From Streptomyces wuyuanensis (GTDB lineage: Bacteria; Actinomycetota; Actinomycetes; Streptomycetales; Streptomycetaceae), in contig NZ_FNHI01000005.1 in assembly GCF_900103455.1 (NCBI RefSeq), forward strand, positions 186,001 through 250,000: a stretch of 64,000 nucleotides of DNA, read 5' to 3'. A program made the position numbers and the translations under genes. The notes under the pieces were generated by a model. It saw only the letters and a program-made list of their open reading frames with translations, did not search any database and was not told the origin of the DNA. Within the stretch, counting starts at the first letter, position 1, and the number at the start of each line of letters is the position of its first letter. Shown here piece by piece: positions 45,665 through 54,678 of this stretch.

Positions 45665-45834
45665 GCGGAGGGCGGGCACCCGCGGCGTCCCGAGCCCCGG
45701 CGCCCGCGGGCCGCACCGGGTCCGGACGGGCTCCGCGCCGCGCCGAGCCCATATCGTGGAGGTGACCGGATCGGTCCGATCGCCACGACCAGGCCGTCGA
45801 GCCGATCGAGCCCCGTCTTCCGCGAAGGACCCAG

Positions 45835-46419
45835 ATGACCCGCGTGATCGCCGGCGCGGCCGGCGGACGCCGCCTGGCCGTGCCGCCGGGCAACGGCACC
45901 CGCCCCACCTCCGACCGCGCGCGGGAGGGCCTGTTCTCCACCTGGGAGTCACTGCTCGGCACACTCCGCGGACTGCGCGTGGCGGACCTGTACGCGGGCT
46001 CCGGAGCCGTCGGCCTGGAGGCGCTGTCGCGCGGCGCGTCGCACGCCCTGCTCGTCGAGTCCGACACCCGCGCCGCCCGCACGGTCAGGGAGAACGTGCG
46101 CACCCTGGCCCTGCCCGGCGCCGAGGTCCGCACCGGCCGGGCCGAGCAGATCGTCCAGGGACCGCCGCCGGCGGACCCGTACGACGTCGTGTTCCTCGAC
46201 CCGCCGTACGCCGTCACGGACGACGATCTTCGCGAGATTCTCCTCACACTCCGCTCGGGAGGCTGGCTCGCGGAGGACGCCGTCGTCACCGTTGAGCGCA
46301 GCACCAGGGGCGGTGAGTTCGCCTGGCCCGACGGGATGGAGCCGTTGCGGGCCCGTCGCTACGGCGAGGGGACGCTTTGGTACGGTCGCGCCGCCTCTTC
46401 GTGCGAAGACGCACCATGA
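45835..46419 (+). CDS. rsmD: 16S rRNA (guanine966-N2)-methyltransferase
   Basis: A 194-residue SAM-dependent methyltransferase of 16S rRNA. N-terminal [17 protein letters not shown] and [16 protein letters not shown] motif [18 protein letters not shown], catalytic FLDPPYA (DPPY). It lies 26 bp ahead of the chosen coaD start and is a usual partner of coaD. Confidence 0.93.
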   Translation: MTRVIAGAAGGRRLAVPPGNGTRPTSDRAREGLFSTWESLLGTLRGLRVADLYAGSGAVGLEALSRGASHALLVESDTRAARTVRENVRTLALPGAEVRTGRAEQIVQGPPPADPYDVVFLDPPYAVTDDDLREILLTLRSGGWLAEDAVVTVERSTRGGEFAWPDGMEPLRARRYGEGTLWYGRAASSCEDAP

Positions 46420-46445
46420 CCGGACCGGAGAGCGAGGGACTTCAG

Positions 46446-46925
46446 TTGCGCCGCGCCGTCTGTCCGGGGTCGTTCGACCCCATCACCAATGGACACCTCG
46501 ACATCATCGCCCGCGCCTCCAAGCTGTACGACGTCGTGCACGTCGTGGTGATGATCAACCAGTCCAAGCAGGGACTGTTCACCGTCGACGAGCGGATCGA
46601 GCTGATCCGCGAGGTCACCGCCGAGTACGGCAACGTCGAGGTCGAGGCCTACCACGGCCTGCTCGTCGACTACTGCAAGGAGCGGGACATCCCCGCCATC
46701 GTCAAGGGCCTCCGGGCGGTCAGCGACTTCGACTACGAGCTGCAGATGGCCCAGATGAACAACGGTCTGTCGGGTGTCGAGACGCTGTTCGTGCCGACCA
46801 GCCCGACCTACAGCTTCCTGTCTTCCTCCCTGGTCAAGGAAGTCGCGGCCTGGGGCGGGGACGTCTCCCACCTGGTGCCGCCGGCCGTCCTCTCGGCACT
46901 GACCGAACGGCTCCCGAAGAAGTGA
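46446..46925 (+). CDS. coaD: phosphopantetheine adenylyltransferase
   Basis: A 159-residue enzyme of coenzyme A synthesis. Motifs: [20 protein letters not shown] (T/HxGH as NGHL), [19 protein letters not shown] and [13 protein letters not shown] (ISSTxxR-like). The TTG at 46446 was chosen: GAGGGA lies 6 bp upstream, and the 159-residue product starting MRRAVCPGS fits the family. An ATG at 46416, overlapping the rsmD stop, is the alternative. Confidence 0.92.
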   Translation: MRRAVCPGSFDPITNGHLDIIARASKLYDVVHVVVMINQSKQGLFTVDERIELIREVTAEYGNVEVEAYHGLLVDYCKERDIPAIVKGLRAVSDFDYELQMAQMNNGLSGVETLFVPTSPTYSFLSSSLVKEVAAWGGDVSHLVPPAVLSALTERLPKK

Positions 46926-47057
46926 CGCGGGAGACGGCACGGACGGCCCCGTCCTGACGTGCCGTCACCCGGTGTCGGACCGGCGCCGACTGGCCGTACA
47001 GTCGTTGCGTCCGGCTCCAAATCGGCTGTAGTGACTGTAGAGAGTGGCGAGCACACG

Positions 47058-48146
47058 GTGGACGTGCAGAAGAAGCTCGACGAGATCGTCGAGGCGGTCG
47101 GGAACGCCCGGTCCATGCCCATGTCGGCCTCCTGCGTGGTCAACCGCGCCGAGCTGCTCGCCATGCTCGAAGAGGTGCGGCACGCCCTGCCCGGCTCGCT
47201 CGCCCAGGCCCAGGAGCTGATCGGCGACCGGGAGCAGATGGTGGAGCAGGCCCGCCAGGAGGCCGAGCGGATCATCCAGGCCGCCCACTCCGAGCGGGGC
47301 TCGCTGGTCTCCGGCACGCACATCGCCCGGCAGTCCCAGGAGGAGGCCGACCGGATCCTCGCCGAGGCCCGCCGGGAGGCCGAGGAGATCCGCGCCGAGG
47401 CCGACGACTACGTCGACTCCAAACTCGCCAACTTCGAGGTCGTCCTCAACAAGACCATCGGCTCCGTCGACCGGGGCCGCGAGAAGCTGCTGGGGCGGGG
47501 CTCCGGGCCGGCCGACCAGGGCTACGCGGACCCCGCCGACGACGACGCCCCCGAGTACAGCGCCGACCCGCAGACGCTGATCCAGCGCGCGGACGACTAC
47601 GTCGACGCCAAGCTGGGCGCCTTCGAAGCGGTGCTCTCCAAGACGCTGGAGGCGGTCGGCCGGGGCAGGCAGAAGCTGCACGGCCGGATCGCGACGGACG
47701 ATCTCGGCGCGCACATGGCCGCTCAGGAGGCCGCCGGCAGCGTGCAGCACACCAGCGACGCCGACTACCTCGCCGGGCTCGCGGAGCTGGCGGCCCCGGA
47801 GCCGCAGATGCAGCAGCCGCAGGCCCCGCAGCCCCAGATCCCGGCGCAGGCCGACCCGTACGGCTACCAGCCCGCGGCGGCCCAGGCCCAGGCCCAGGAC
47901 ATGTACGCGTACCAGCAGGACCCCTACGCGGGCGGCTACGGACAGCAGCAGGCCTACGACCCGGCGTACGCCCAGGGTTACGGCCAGGATCCGTACGCCG
48001 GAGGCTACGGCGCCCCGCAGCAGCAGCAGCAGCCGCAGCACGCCCATCCCGGCCAGGCGCAGCCCGCCTCGCTGGACGAGACGAGCTTCTTCGACACGGG
48101 CATGATCGACATGGAGCAGCTGAGGCGCTACGAGCAGGGCCGCTGA
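47058..48146 (+). CDS. SepIVA/DivIVA-like coiled-coil cell division protein
   Basis: A 362-residue protein. Residues 1-160 are a coiled coil (VDVQKKLDEIVEAVGNARSM, ARREAEEIRAEADDYVDSKL) and the YVDxKL unit recurs at DDYVDAKLGAFEAVLSKTLE, an internal duplication. The C-terminal about 130 residues are Gln/Pro/Tyr-rich (QDPYAGGYG repeated). Position between coaD and DUF177-rnc-smc matches mycobacterial SepIVA, a septum-associated protein (context inference). The GTG at 47058 is uncertain; another in-frame GTG lies 6 bp later. Confidence 0.75.
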   Translation: MDVQKKLDEIVEAVGNARSMPMSASCVVNRAELLAMLEEVRHALPGSLAQAQELIGDREQMVEQARQEAERIIQAAHSERGSLVSGTHIARQSQEEADRILAEARREAEEIRAEADDYVDSKLANFEVVLNKTIGSVDRGREKLLGRGSGPADQGYADPADDDAPEYSADPQTLIQRADDYVDAKLGAFEAVLSKTLEAVGRGRQKLHGRIATDDLGAHMAAQEAAGSVQHTSDADYLAGLAELAAPEPQMQQPQAPQPQIPAQADPYGYQPAAAQAQAQDMYAYQQDPYAGGYGQQQAYDPAYAQGYGQDPYAGGYGAPQQQQQPQHAHPGQAQPASLDETSFFDTGMIDMEQLRRYEQGR

Positions 48147-48273
48147 GCCGGTACGGACCGGATTGGGCTTGAAGCGAACGGTCCAGTATCCTGGCTCTTC
48201 GGTCGCGCGAGCGTGGATTGATGCTGCGCTGGAATCGTGGCCTCCCACACTCGATCCGAAAGCAGGAAGAGCC

Positions 48274-48930
48274 CTGAACGCCCGCCTCGACCACCGCAAC
48301 CCCCTCGTGTTCGACACGCACGAGCTGGGCCGGCGGCCCGGTGCGCTCCAGCGGGTCTCCCGTTCCGTTCAGGCGCCCGCCGCGCCGGCGGTCCTCGGCA
48401 TCGAAGGGGTCATCGGCGTTCCCGAGGGCGCGCCTGTGGAGCTTGAGCTCCGCCTCGAGTCCGTCATGGAAGGGGTGCTCGTCACAGGCACCGCCCGTGC
48501 CACGGCCGAGGGGGAGTGCGTAAGGTGTCTGGAGCCGCTGCGCCATGAGGCCGTGGCGGACTTCCAGGAGATGTTCTCGTACCCCGACGCCGACGACCGG
48601 GGCCGCGCCAAGGCGCCGGAGCCCGGCGACGACGCCGAGGACGAGGACATGATCTTCCTCGAGGACGGACTGTTCGACCTCGAGCCCGTGCTGCGTGACG
48701 CGGTGGTGCTCGCACTGCCGATGCAGCCGGTGTGCCGGGAGGACTGTGCAGGGCTGTGCTCCGACTGCGGGGCCAACCTGAACGACGACCCGGACCACCA
48801 CCACGACGCCGTCGACATTCGTTGGGCGGCACTGCAGGGACTCGCCGATTCACTCGGAACCGGTGAGAAGGACAAGAAGAGCGGCGACGCGCCTCGATCA
48901 GCACGCGTCGACGAGAAGCAGGAGAAGTAG
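48274..48930 (+). CDS. DUF177 (YceD) family protein, probable CTG start
   Basis: A DUF177/YceD protein, found next to rpmF throughout bacteria and linked to 23S rRNA/ribosome assembly. Core: [34 protein letters not shown], then [17 protein letters not shown] (Cys cluster). The conserved N-terminus begins right after a CTG (48274) preceded by AGGAAGAG; no ATG, GTG or TTG exists in frame between 48163 and the conserved block, and an ATG at 48163 would precede a likely promoter (TTGGGC-N18-TATCCT, 48162-48191). CTG is therefore proposed, giving 218 residues. rpmF follows after 2 bp. Confidence 0.8.
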   Translation: MNARLDHRNPLVFDTHELGRRPGALQRVSRSVQAPAAPAVLGIEGVIGVPEGAPVELELRLESVMEGVLVTGTARATAEGECVRCLEPLRHEAVADFQEMFSYPDADDRGRAKAPEPGDDAEDEDMIFLEDGLFDLEPVLRDAVVLALPMQPVCREDCAGLCSDCGANLNDDPDHHHDAVDIRWAALQGLADSLGTGEKDKKSGDAPRSARVDEKQEK

Positions 48931-48932
48931 CC

Positions 48933-49106
48933 GTGGCTGTTCCGAAGCGGAAGATGTCGCGCAGCAACACGCGCCACCGCCGGTCGCAGTGGAAGGCTGC
49001 GGTCCCCACCCTGGTTTCGTGTGAGCGTTGCCAGGAGCCGAAGCTGCAGCACATCGCGTGCCCGAGCTGCGGCACCTACAACAAGCGCCAGGTCCTCGAG
49101 GTCTGA
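48933..49106 (+). CDS. rpmF: 50S ribosomal protein L32 (zinc-binding form)
   Basis: A 57-residue L32, [20 protein letters not shown], with a zinc ribbon of cysteines 30, 33, 43 and 46 (CERC...CPSC). GTG start, 2 bp after the DUF177 stop, with GAGAAG and AGGAG upstream. rnc follows 19 bp later, so DUF177-rpmF-rnc form one unit. Confidence 0.95.
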   Translation: MAVPKRKMSRSNTRHRRSQWKAAVPTLVSCERCQEPKLQHIACPSCGTYNKRQVLEV

Positions 49107-49125
49107 GCGGCTGGTGAGAGGCACG

Positions 49126-49932
49126 ATGTCCGACAGCATCAGTTCTGCCTCGTCCCACACGCTTCTGGAAGGGCGGCTCGGGTATCACCTCGAGTCCGCC
49201 CTTCTGGTACGTGCGCTGACCCATCGTTCGTACGCGTACGAGAACGGCGGTCTGCCCACCAACGAGCGGCTGGAGTTCCTCGGGGACTCGGTGCTCGGCC
49301 TGGTGGTCACGGACACGCTGTACCGCACCCACCCCGACCTGCCCGAAGGCCAACTGGCCAAGCTGCGGGCCGCGGTGGTCAATTCGCGTGCGCTGGCGGA
49401 GGTCGGCCGTGGCCTCGAACTCGGGTCCTTCATCCGCCTCGGCCGGGGTGAAGAGGGCACGGGCGGGCGGGACAAGGCGTCCATCCTCGCCGACACCCTG
49501 GAAGCGGTGATCGGCGCGGTCTATCTCGACCAGGGCCTCGACGCGGCGTCCGAGCTGGTGCACCGGCTCTTCGACCCGCTGATCGAGAAGTCCTCGAACC
49601 TCGGTGCCGGCCTGGACTGGAAGACCAGTCTCCAGGAACTCACGGCCGCCGAAGGGCTCGGAGTGCCCGAGTACCTGGTCTCCGAGACGGGTCCGGACCA
49701 CGAGAAGACCTTCACTGCTGCCGCCCGCGTCGGTGGTGTCTCGTACGGCACCGGCACCGGCCGCAGCAAGAAGGAAGCGGAACAGCAGGCGGCGGAGTCC
49801 GCGTGGCGCGCGATCCGCGCCGCCGCGGACGAGCGCGCGGCGGCGGCGAAGGCCGCCGAAGCCGCCGGGGCCGAGGAGGCCGCGGAGGCCGAAGGGGCCG
49901 CCGACACCCCTTCACCCCGCGCCACCGCCTGA
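49126..49932 (+). CDS. rnc: ribonuclease III
   Basis: A 268-residue double-strand-specific endoribonuclease processing rRNA and mRNA; its S. coelicolor counterpart (AbsB) also affects antibiotic production. Catalytic signature [13 protein letters not shown] near residue 45, second acidic site [15 protein letters not shown], dsRNA-binding domain (about 160-235) with the end motif [16 protein letters not shown], and an Ala/Glu-rich tail. The ATG at 49126 has AGAGG 4-5 bp upstream; a GTG 12 bp earlier is an alternative. Confidence 0.95.
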   Translation: MSDSISSASSHTLLEGRLGYHLESALLVRALTHRSYAYENGGLPTNERLEFLGDSVLGLVVTDTLYRTHPDLPEGQLAKLRAAVVNSRALAEVGRGLELGSFIRLGRGEEGTGGRDKASILADTLEAVIGAVYLDQGLDAASELVHRLFDPLIEKSSNLGAGLDWKTSLQELTAAEGLGVPEYLVSETGPDHEKTFTAAARVGGVSYGTGTGRSKKEAEQQAAESAWRAIRAAADERAAAAKAAEAAGAEEAAEAEGAADTPSPRATA

Positions 49933-49944
49933 CGGTTCGCTTCC

Positions 49945-49975
49945 GGACCCCGCCGCGCCTCGCGCGGCGGGGTCC
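49945..49975 (+). terminator. intrinsic terminator after rnc
   Basis: GGACCCCGCCGCGC, a 3-nt loop, perfect 14-bp complement, then TTTCTTT. It starts 12 bp after the rnc stop. One of the few hairpins here with a T-run. Confidence 0.92.
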
Positions 49976-50168
49976 TTTCTTTCCCGCGGCCTTTACCGCC
50001 GACGGCACACGCCTCCTCCGGCGTGCTCCGCGGCCTACGTGCCGTGCGTACGAGGGCCCGTGTTCCGGGCGGGCGGCCGTCCTTCCGGCGGCCGGGCCCG
50101 CAGCCCGGGCCAAGGCGGCGCGGAGGTACGCTGCGAACGTCGAGTCGGTCGAGATCCGGAGGAGATAC

Positions 50169-51050
50169 GTGCCCGAGTTGCCCGAGGTGGAAGTGGTGCG
50201 GCGGGGACTCGAGCAGTGGGTCTCCGGGCGGACCGTCGCCGGTGTGGAGGTCCTGCACCCGCGGGCCGTGCGCCGGCACCTGGGCGGCGGGACGGACTTC
50301 GCGGCGAGGCTCCGGGGGCACCGGATCGGAACCGCCCGGCGGCGCGGGAAGTACCTCTGGCTGCCGCTGGAGGACGGCGGGAGCGCCGTCCTCGGTCATC
50401 TCGGCATGAGCGGGCAACTGCTCGTCCAGCCGGAGGCGGCCGCGGACGAGAAGCACCTGCGGATCCGGATCCGCTTCGAGGACGACCTCGGCACCGAACT
50501 CCGCTTCGTCGACCAGCGCACCTTCGGCGGTCTCTCGCTCCACGACACCACCCCGGACGGACTGCCGGACGCGATCGCGCACATCGCCCGGGACCCTCTC
50601 GACCCCGACTTCGGCGACGCGGCCTTCCACACGGCACTCCGGCTGCGCCGGACGACGATCAAGCGCGCCCTGCTCGACCAGTCCCTGATCAGCGGTGTGG
50701 GCAACATCTACGCCGACGAGGCCCTGTGGCGCGCCAGGCTCCACTACGACCGCCCCACGGCCGGTCTGACCCGCCCGCGGTCCGCCGAACTCCTCGGCCA
50801 CGTACGGGACGTGATGAACGCCGCCCTCGCCGTCGGCGGCACCAGTTTCGACAGCCTCTACGTCAATGTGAACGGCGAGTCGGGGTACTTCGACCGGTCG
50901 CTCGACGCGTACGGGCGCGAGGACGAGCCCTGCCGCCGCTGCGGTACGGCCATGCGCCGGCGTCCCTGGATGAACCGCTCCAGCTACTTCTGCCCGCGCT
51001 GTCAGCGCCCGCCGCGGCCGCCCCGCTCGCTGCCGCGCGTCGCGTCGTAG
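50169..51050 (+). CDS. mutM: formamidopyrimidine-DNA glycosylase
   Basis: A 293-residue base-excision repair enzyme removing 8-oxoguanine. N-terminal [15 protein letters not shown] supplies the catalytic Pro2 and Glu3; further motifs are [32 protein letters not shown], and the C-terminal zinc finger CRRCGTAM...CPRCQ. GTG start with GGAGATAC upstream. The last 49 bp overlap the end of a convergent HxlR gene. Confidence 0.95.
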   Translation: MPELPEVEVVRRGLEQWVSGRTVAGVEVLHPRAVRRHLGGGTDFAARLRGHRIGTARRRGKYLWLPLEDGGSAVLGHLGMSGQLLVQPEAAADEKHLRIRIRFEDDLGTELRFVDQRTFGGLSLHDTTPDGLPDAIAHIARDPLDPDFGDAAFHTALRLRRTTIKRALLDQSLISGVGNIYADEALWRARLHYDRPTAGLTRPRSAELLGHVRDVMNAALAVGGTSFDSLYVNVNGESGYFDRSLDAYGREDEPCRRCGTAMRRRPWMNRSSYFCPRCQRPPRPPRSLPRVAS

Positions 51051-51400
51051 CGTCCGCGCGCATCCAGCACCTCGGGCATCCGCCCCTCCACGAGACGGAT
51101 CAGACCGAGGAGCCGCTCGGCGACCTCCCGGCCGAGCGGGGTGAGTTCGTAGTCGACCCGCGGCGGGTTGGTGGGCTGCGCCTCGCGGTGGACGAGCCCG
51201 TCCCGCTCCAGCGCGTGCAGCGTCTGCGAGAGCATCTTCTCGCTGACGCCGTCGACGCGCCGCCGCAGTTCGTTGAAGCGGGACCCGCTCTCGTACAGCG
51301 CGCCCAGCGTCAGGCTGCCCCAACGCCCGGTCACATGCTCCAGAGTGCCGCGCGACGGGCACTGCCGGTCGAACACGTCGAAGGCGAGGGCGTCGTCCAT
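51002..51400 (-). CDS. HxlR-family transcriptional regulator
   Basis: A 132-residue winged-helix regulator: [49 protein letters not shown], then [16 protein letters not shown]. One Cys near the N-terminus (as in many redox- or aldehyde-sensing HxlR proteins). The C-terminal tail (about 16 residues, Arg/Gly-rich) is encoded within the mutM overlap. Start ATG 51400; a GTG at 51409 is possible. The target is unknown; the DUF1963 gene is divergent, 149 bp away. Confidence 0.85.
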   Translation of the reverse strand: MDDALAFDVFDRQCPSRGTLEHVTGRWGSLTLGALYESGSRFNELRRRVDGVSEKMLSQTLHALERDGLVHREAQPTNPPRVDYELTPLGREVAERLLGLIRLVEGRMPEVLDARGRYDATRGSERGGRGGR

Positions 51401-51549
51401 GCCCGCCACCCTACGCCCGGGAAGCGCTCACCCACAGGGAGCGCTGTGCCCCGCAAAGCAGGGACGGCCGCGGCTGTACGGGGCTGTCGGTGACGCGTAC
51501 TAGCGTGCCCGACACCGTCCGTCGATCTTCGTACACCGGAGGAGCCACG

Positions 51550-52356
51550 ATGCCCGGACATACCCCCGAGCCGCCCGCGACGGATCTGCGTTCCCTGATA
51601 CCGGAGTACGCGGGTCTTGCCCGGGAGACCACCCTCCTCAACCCGGAGCCCGGCGAACCCGGCGTGCGGGAGAGCTCGCTGGGAGGCGAGTTGCTGTGGC
51701 CTGCGGACGAGTCGTGGCCGTACTGCGCGCAGGAGGACCACTGGACGTACGGGTCCGACTGGCGCAACCGCACCGAGATCGTCCCGGGTGCGGTACCGAT
51801 GGTGCCGATCCTCCAGCTGTTCGCCAAGGACGTGCCGGGGCTGGACTTCCCGGAGGGGAAGGACCTGCTGCAGCTGGTGTGGTGCGCGCTGATCCACGAA
51901 CAGGACCCCGGGCCGGTGATGCCGCAGCTGTACTGGCGCAACGAGGCGGAGATCCTGGCCGGAGGGCTGCTGTCCGAGATGCCCGGGGTGAGCGAGGGGG
52001 AGTACGACGAGGACAACATGCCGGAACCGTCCACGTTGTCCCCGACGACCGCTGAGGACTGTCCGCGGTGGCACGATCTGCCCGACGACATGCGGGAGGC
52101 ATGGGAACTCCGGCTTCGGGAGCCGACGGGCGGCATCGTCCGGCCGCCCGACGCCAACATCATCGGGACGAAGGTCGGCGGGTGGCCGGCCTGGACGCAG
52201 CCCGCCGACTGGCCGGACTGCGAGTGCGGACACCGCATGGAGCACTTGCTGACCATCACCGGCGACATCCAGCTGGGCGACTGCGGCGGCGTCTACTTCT
52301 TCCACTGCCGCCGGTGCCCCGGCCTGCCCTGGGACTGGCGTTTCGACTGCCACTGA
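51550..52356 (+). CDS. DUF1963 (YwqG-like) protein
   Basis: A 268-residue protein of the DUF1963/YwqG group, function unknown. Typical segments: LGGELLWPADESWPYC, MVPILQLFAKDVPGLDFPEG, DLLQLVWCAL and a C-terminal CECGHRMEHLLTITGDIQLG with paired cysteines (CECG, CRRC) that could bind zinc. GGAGGAG lies 6-7 bp before the ATG. No signal peptide. Confidence 0.8.
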   Translation: MPGHTPEPPATDLRSLIPEYAGLARETTLLNPEPGEPGVRESSLGGELLWPADESWPYCAQEDHWTYGSDWRNRTEIVPGAVPMVPILQLFAKDVPGLDFPEGKDLLQLVWCALIHEQDPGPVMPQLYWRNEAEILAGGLLSEMPGVSEGEYDEDNMPEPSTLSPTTAEDCPRWHDLPDDMREAWELRLREPTGGIVRPPDANIIGTKVGGWPAWTQPADWPDCECGHRMEHLLTITGDIQLGDCGGVYFFHCRRCPGLPWDWRFDCH

Positions 52357-52560
52357 CGACTCAGGCCGGTGGGGCGGGTTCGGCGGTGTCCCGACGGTCC
52401 GGGGCCGACGCGGGTTCCACGCCGTGGACGGTACGCCCCCGGTGCCTGCCGGCCGGGCTCACGCGGCACCCCAGTGGACGCCGTCCGGGCCGCCCCGGTG
52501 GCCGAAGACGGCCCCGGGGCGGCCCGGAGGGTGTGCGGGTCGCCGACCCGCGAGGTGCTC

Positions 52561-53415
52561 TCAGAAGCCGAAGTCCTGCGTCCACCAGGGACCGCCCTGG
52601 GCGAAGGAGACCCCCACGCCCAGCGTCCGGTAATCGCAGTTGAGGATGTTGGCGCGGTGGCCGTCGCTGTTCATCCAGGCGTTCATGACGGTCCGGGCAT
52701 CGGCCTGACCGCGGGCGATGTTCTCGCCGCCCAGTCCGCCGACGCCGGCCTGCGCGGCCCGGTCCCAGGGGCCGTCGCCCTCCGGGTCGGTGTGGTCGAA
52801 GAAGTCGCGCGCCGCCATGTCGGAGCTGAACCTGCCGGCGAGACGGGCCAGCGAGGAGTCCGGGCGTACCGGGGCGCAGCCCACCTTGGCGCGCTCCTTG
52901 TTGACCAGGGCCAGCACCTCGGCCTCTGCCGCGGTCTCGCCCGACGGTGCCTTGGGCCGCGGCTCTGCCGGGGCGGGTACGGCACGGCGCGTGGGTGCCG
53001 TCTTCCGCTCCGCCGCCTTGTCCCCGGAAGCCTCGGCGCTCCGGGGCGCGGCCGGGGGCTTGGCCGCGGGCGCCTTCTTCACCGGCGGCTTCGGCTTCGG
53101 CGCGCTCGCCGACGGTGACCCCTGCTTCGACTTCTCCGTCGTGGAGGACATGCCCTTCGACGGGCGGGGTGCCGCCTCGGCCGTGGTGCGCTCCGACGGG
53201 GTCACCGAGGCGCCGCCCTGGGCGGCGAGGTCACCGGGAGCCGCCTGGCGCACGTGCTGCGCGGCGGTCTTCTCGCTTCCGGCGGTGAACACGTCCCCGC
53301 CGGGCAGCAGCCCGGCCGCGACGGCGACGGTGCCCACCGCGGCGGCGGCGGCGATCCCGAGCAGTCCGGTGCGTACGGGCCCGGGAACCCGCTTCTTCCG
53401 GCGGTGGCGTCCCAT
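52561..53415 (-). CDS. CAP-domain (SCP/PR1-like) extracellular protein
   Basis: A 284-residue membrane-anchored or secreted protein. A basic start (MGRHRRKKR) is followed by a hydrophobic segment (about 15-40), a low-complexity Ala/Pro/Lys-rich linker (about 60-160), and a CAP domain (about 165-284) with EVLALVNKERAKVGCAPV, DFFDHTDPEGDGPWDRA, GENIARGQ and MNSDGHRANILNCDYRTLG. Conserved His and Glu residues of CAP proteins are present. Role unknown. Divergent from acyP. Confidence 0.88.
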   Translation of the reverse strand: MGRHRRKKRVPGPVRTGLLGIAAAAAVGTVAVAAGLLPGGDVFTAGSEKTAAQHVRQAAPGDLAAQGGASVTPSERTTAEAAPRPSKGMSSTTEKSKQGSPSASAPKPKPPVKKAPAAKPPAAPRSAEASGDKAAERKTAPTRRAVPAPAEPRPKAPSGETAAEAEVLALVNKERAKVGCAPVRPDSSLARLAGRFSSDMAARDFFDHTDPEGDGPWDRAAQAGVGGLGGENIARGQADARTVMNAWMNSDGHRANILNCDYRTLGVGVSFAQGGPWWTQDFGF

Positions 53416-53568
53416 CCGCTCGCCCTTCCGGTCTCGACTTCAGCTGGATAAGTGGAAGGACTCGCCCGAACGGGCGAAGTCCGTTGCGTCGCGACTGTAC
53501 GCGATGTCGGGATCGGGCGATGTGACCCGACTGGCATTGACCGATGCGTGTCCGTGTAGGTTTCGCGC

Positions 53569-53850
53569 ATGCATGAGCACGCACGTATGACCGCATGGGT
53601 ACGCGGTCGCGTACAGGGAGTGGGATTCCGCTGGTTCACCAGGGAAAACGCTCTGGAGATCGGCGGTCTTCGCGGCTTCGCGCTCAATCTCGACGACGGC
53701 AGGGTGCAGATCGTGGCGGAAGGTCCACGTGAGAATTGCCACCGTCTCCTGGAGTGGCTGAGGTCGTCCGACACGCCCGGTGCCGTCCTCGGTGTCACCG
53801 AAATCTGGGGTGATCCGCGAGGGGTCTACGAGGGATTCGCGATCCGCTGA
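53569..53850 (+). CDS. acyP: acylphosphatase
   Basis: A 93-residue enzyme hydrolysing acyl phosphates. The catalytic loop is [14 protein letters not shown] (Arg) and the second-site Asn lies in [17 protein letters not shown]. Starts at ATG 53569; an internal ATG (53587) is a possible shorter start. Lies upstream of a small coiled-coil gene and smc, as usual in streptomycetes. Confidence 0.93.
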   Translation: MHEHARMTAWVRGRVQGVGFRWFTRENALEIGGLRGFALNLDDGRVQIVAEGPRENCHRLLEWLRSSDTPGAVLGVTEIWGDPRGVYEGFAIR

Positions 53851-54230
53851 TCGGAAGACCCGGAACACGGGCACACGATGTGTTCATCCGACTGCCCACA
53901 GCATGCGTGTTCGAAAGAAACGTGCTGGTGGTTGCCAATAACGGTCCCGCCGTGCCAGGCTGCGCCAGTAACGATGATCTCCGAGCCCCGGGGCCCGCAG
54001 GAGAGCCACCGCCGTGTGTTCCACGGCCGTGAGCCCGCGGCCAGCCCCCGATACGGGGCGTGATCGTGTTGACCGTCAAACTTTTTGGTGAGACGCTGGA
54101 AGCCCCGCGCACCCTAGCTGTTTGGCAGCAAAAATCGCAGTGAGCACAAGCGCTGCCGAGCACCGCGGGTGCGAAATCCCTCACGACCCAACCGCATCGG
54201 TCGGTCACTCAGTGTGGAGGACCATCCATC
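53851..54230. other. 380-bp intergenic region
   Basis: No gene is supported. It contains TTGACCGTCAA (54069-54079), a TTGAC-C-GTCAA palindrome that also reads as a -35 box but has no clear -10 partner. The promoter of the small gene at 54231 should be here. A Cys-rich frame of 61 codons (53878-54063) lacks codon bias and is not called. Confidence 0.4.
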
Positions 54231-54449
54231 ATGGCAAAGGCGCTTCTCGGTTACGTCGGCGGTTCCGACCCGCGACTCCTCGCCGAGATGCGACGGCTTC
54301 AGCAGCGCGTCCAGGACCTGGAGTCCGAGCTCGTACGGATCCAGTCCGAGAATGACGCGCTGAGCGCTGCCGCCGCACAGCACCATGGCGAGTCGTTGCT
54401 CGAAGGCATCGACATCGACGTACCCAAGGGCGAGCCGGCGCTCACCTGA
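54231..54449 (+). CDS. small conserved coiled-coil protein upstream of smc
   Basis: A 72-residue protein: MAKALLGYVGGSDPRLLAEM, then RRLQQRVQDLESELVRIQSE with heptad leucines and an acidic ending (GIDIDVPKGEPAL). It is all helical apart from the ends and forms a probable dimeric coiled coil. GGAGG lies about 10-14 bp upstream. I recall such a small gene beside smc in other streptomycetes, with no known function; association with chromosome segregation is only inferred from position. Confidence 0.8.
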   Translation: MAKALLGYVGGSDPRLLAEMRRLQQRVQDLESELVRIQSENDALSAAAAQHHGESLLEGIDIDVPKGEPALT

Positions 54450-54505
54450 TCCCAGATCCTGTGGGGATCCGGTGAGAAACTCTCTCGCACGGCAGGTATG
54501 TATGC

Positions 54506-54527
54506 AAGGGACGCTTCGGCGTCCCTT
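54506..54527 (+). terminator. intrinsic terminator with TTCG tetraloop
   Basis: AAGGGACGC-TTCG-GCGTCCCTT followed by CTTTCTTTG, 57 bp after the small coiled-coil gene. A stable UUCG loop and T-rich tail make a textbook terminator, so smc needs its own promoter downstream. Confidence 0.93.
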
Positions 54528-54678
54528 CTTTCTTTGTTTCCCCCTCTGTAGCGCACTGCTTACCGTCTGATGTGCCCTGCATATTCAGGGATGAAACCGC
54601 AGCGCGCCCATGTCGTGGCGGGCCGGAAGCCCTGCGCAGGCGGCGATCTCCGGGCACCTGGAGGTAGAGTCCGGCGGC

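Noticed and set aside
53878..54063. Cys/Trp-containing 61-codon frame downstream of acyP
   Set aside because: Codon use at third positions does not match neighbours and no ribosome-binding site is present.
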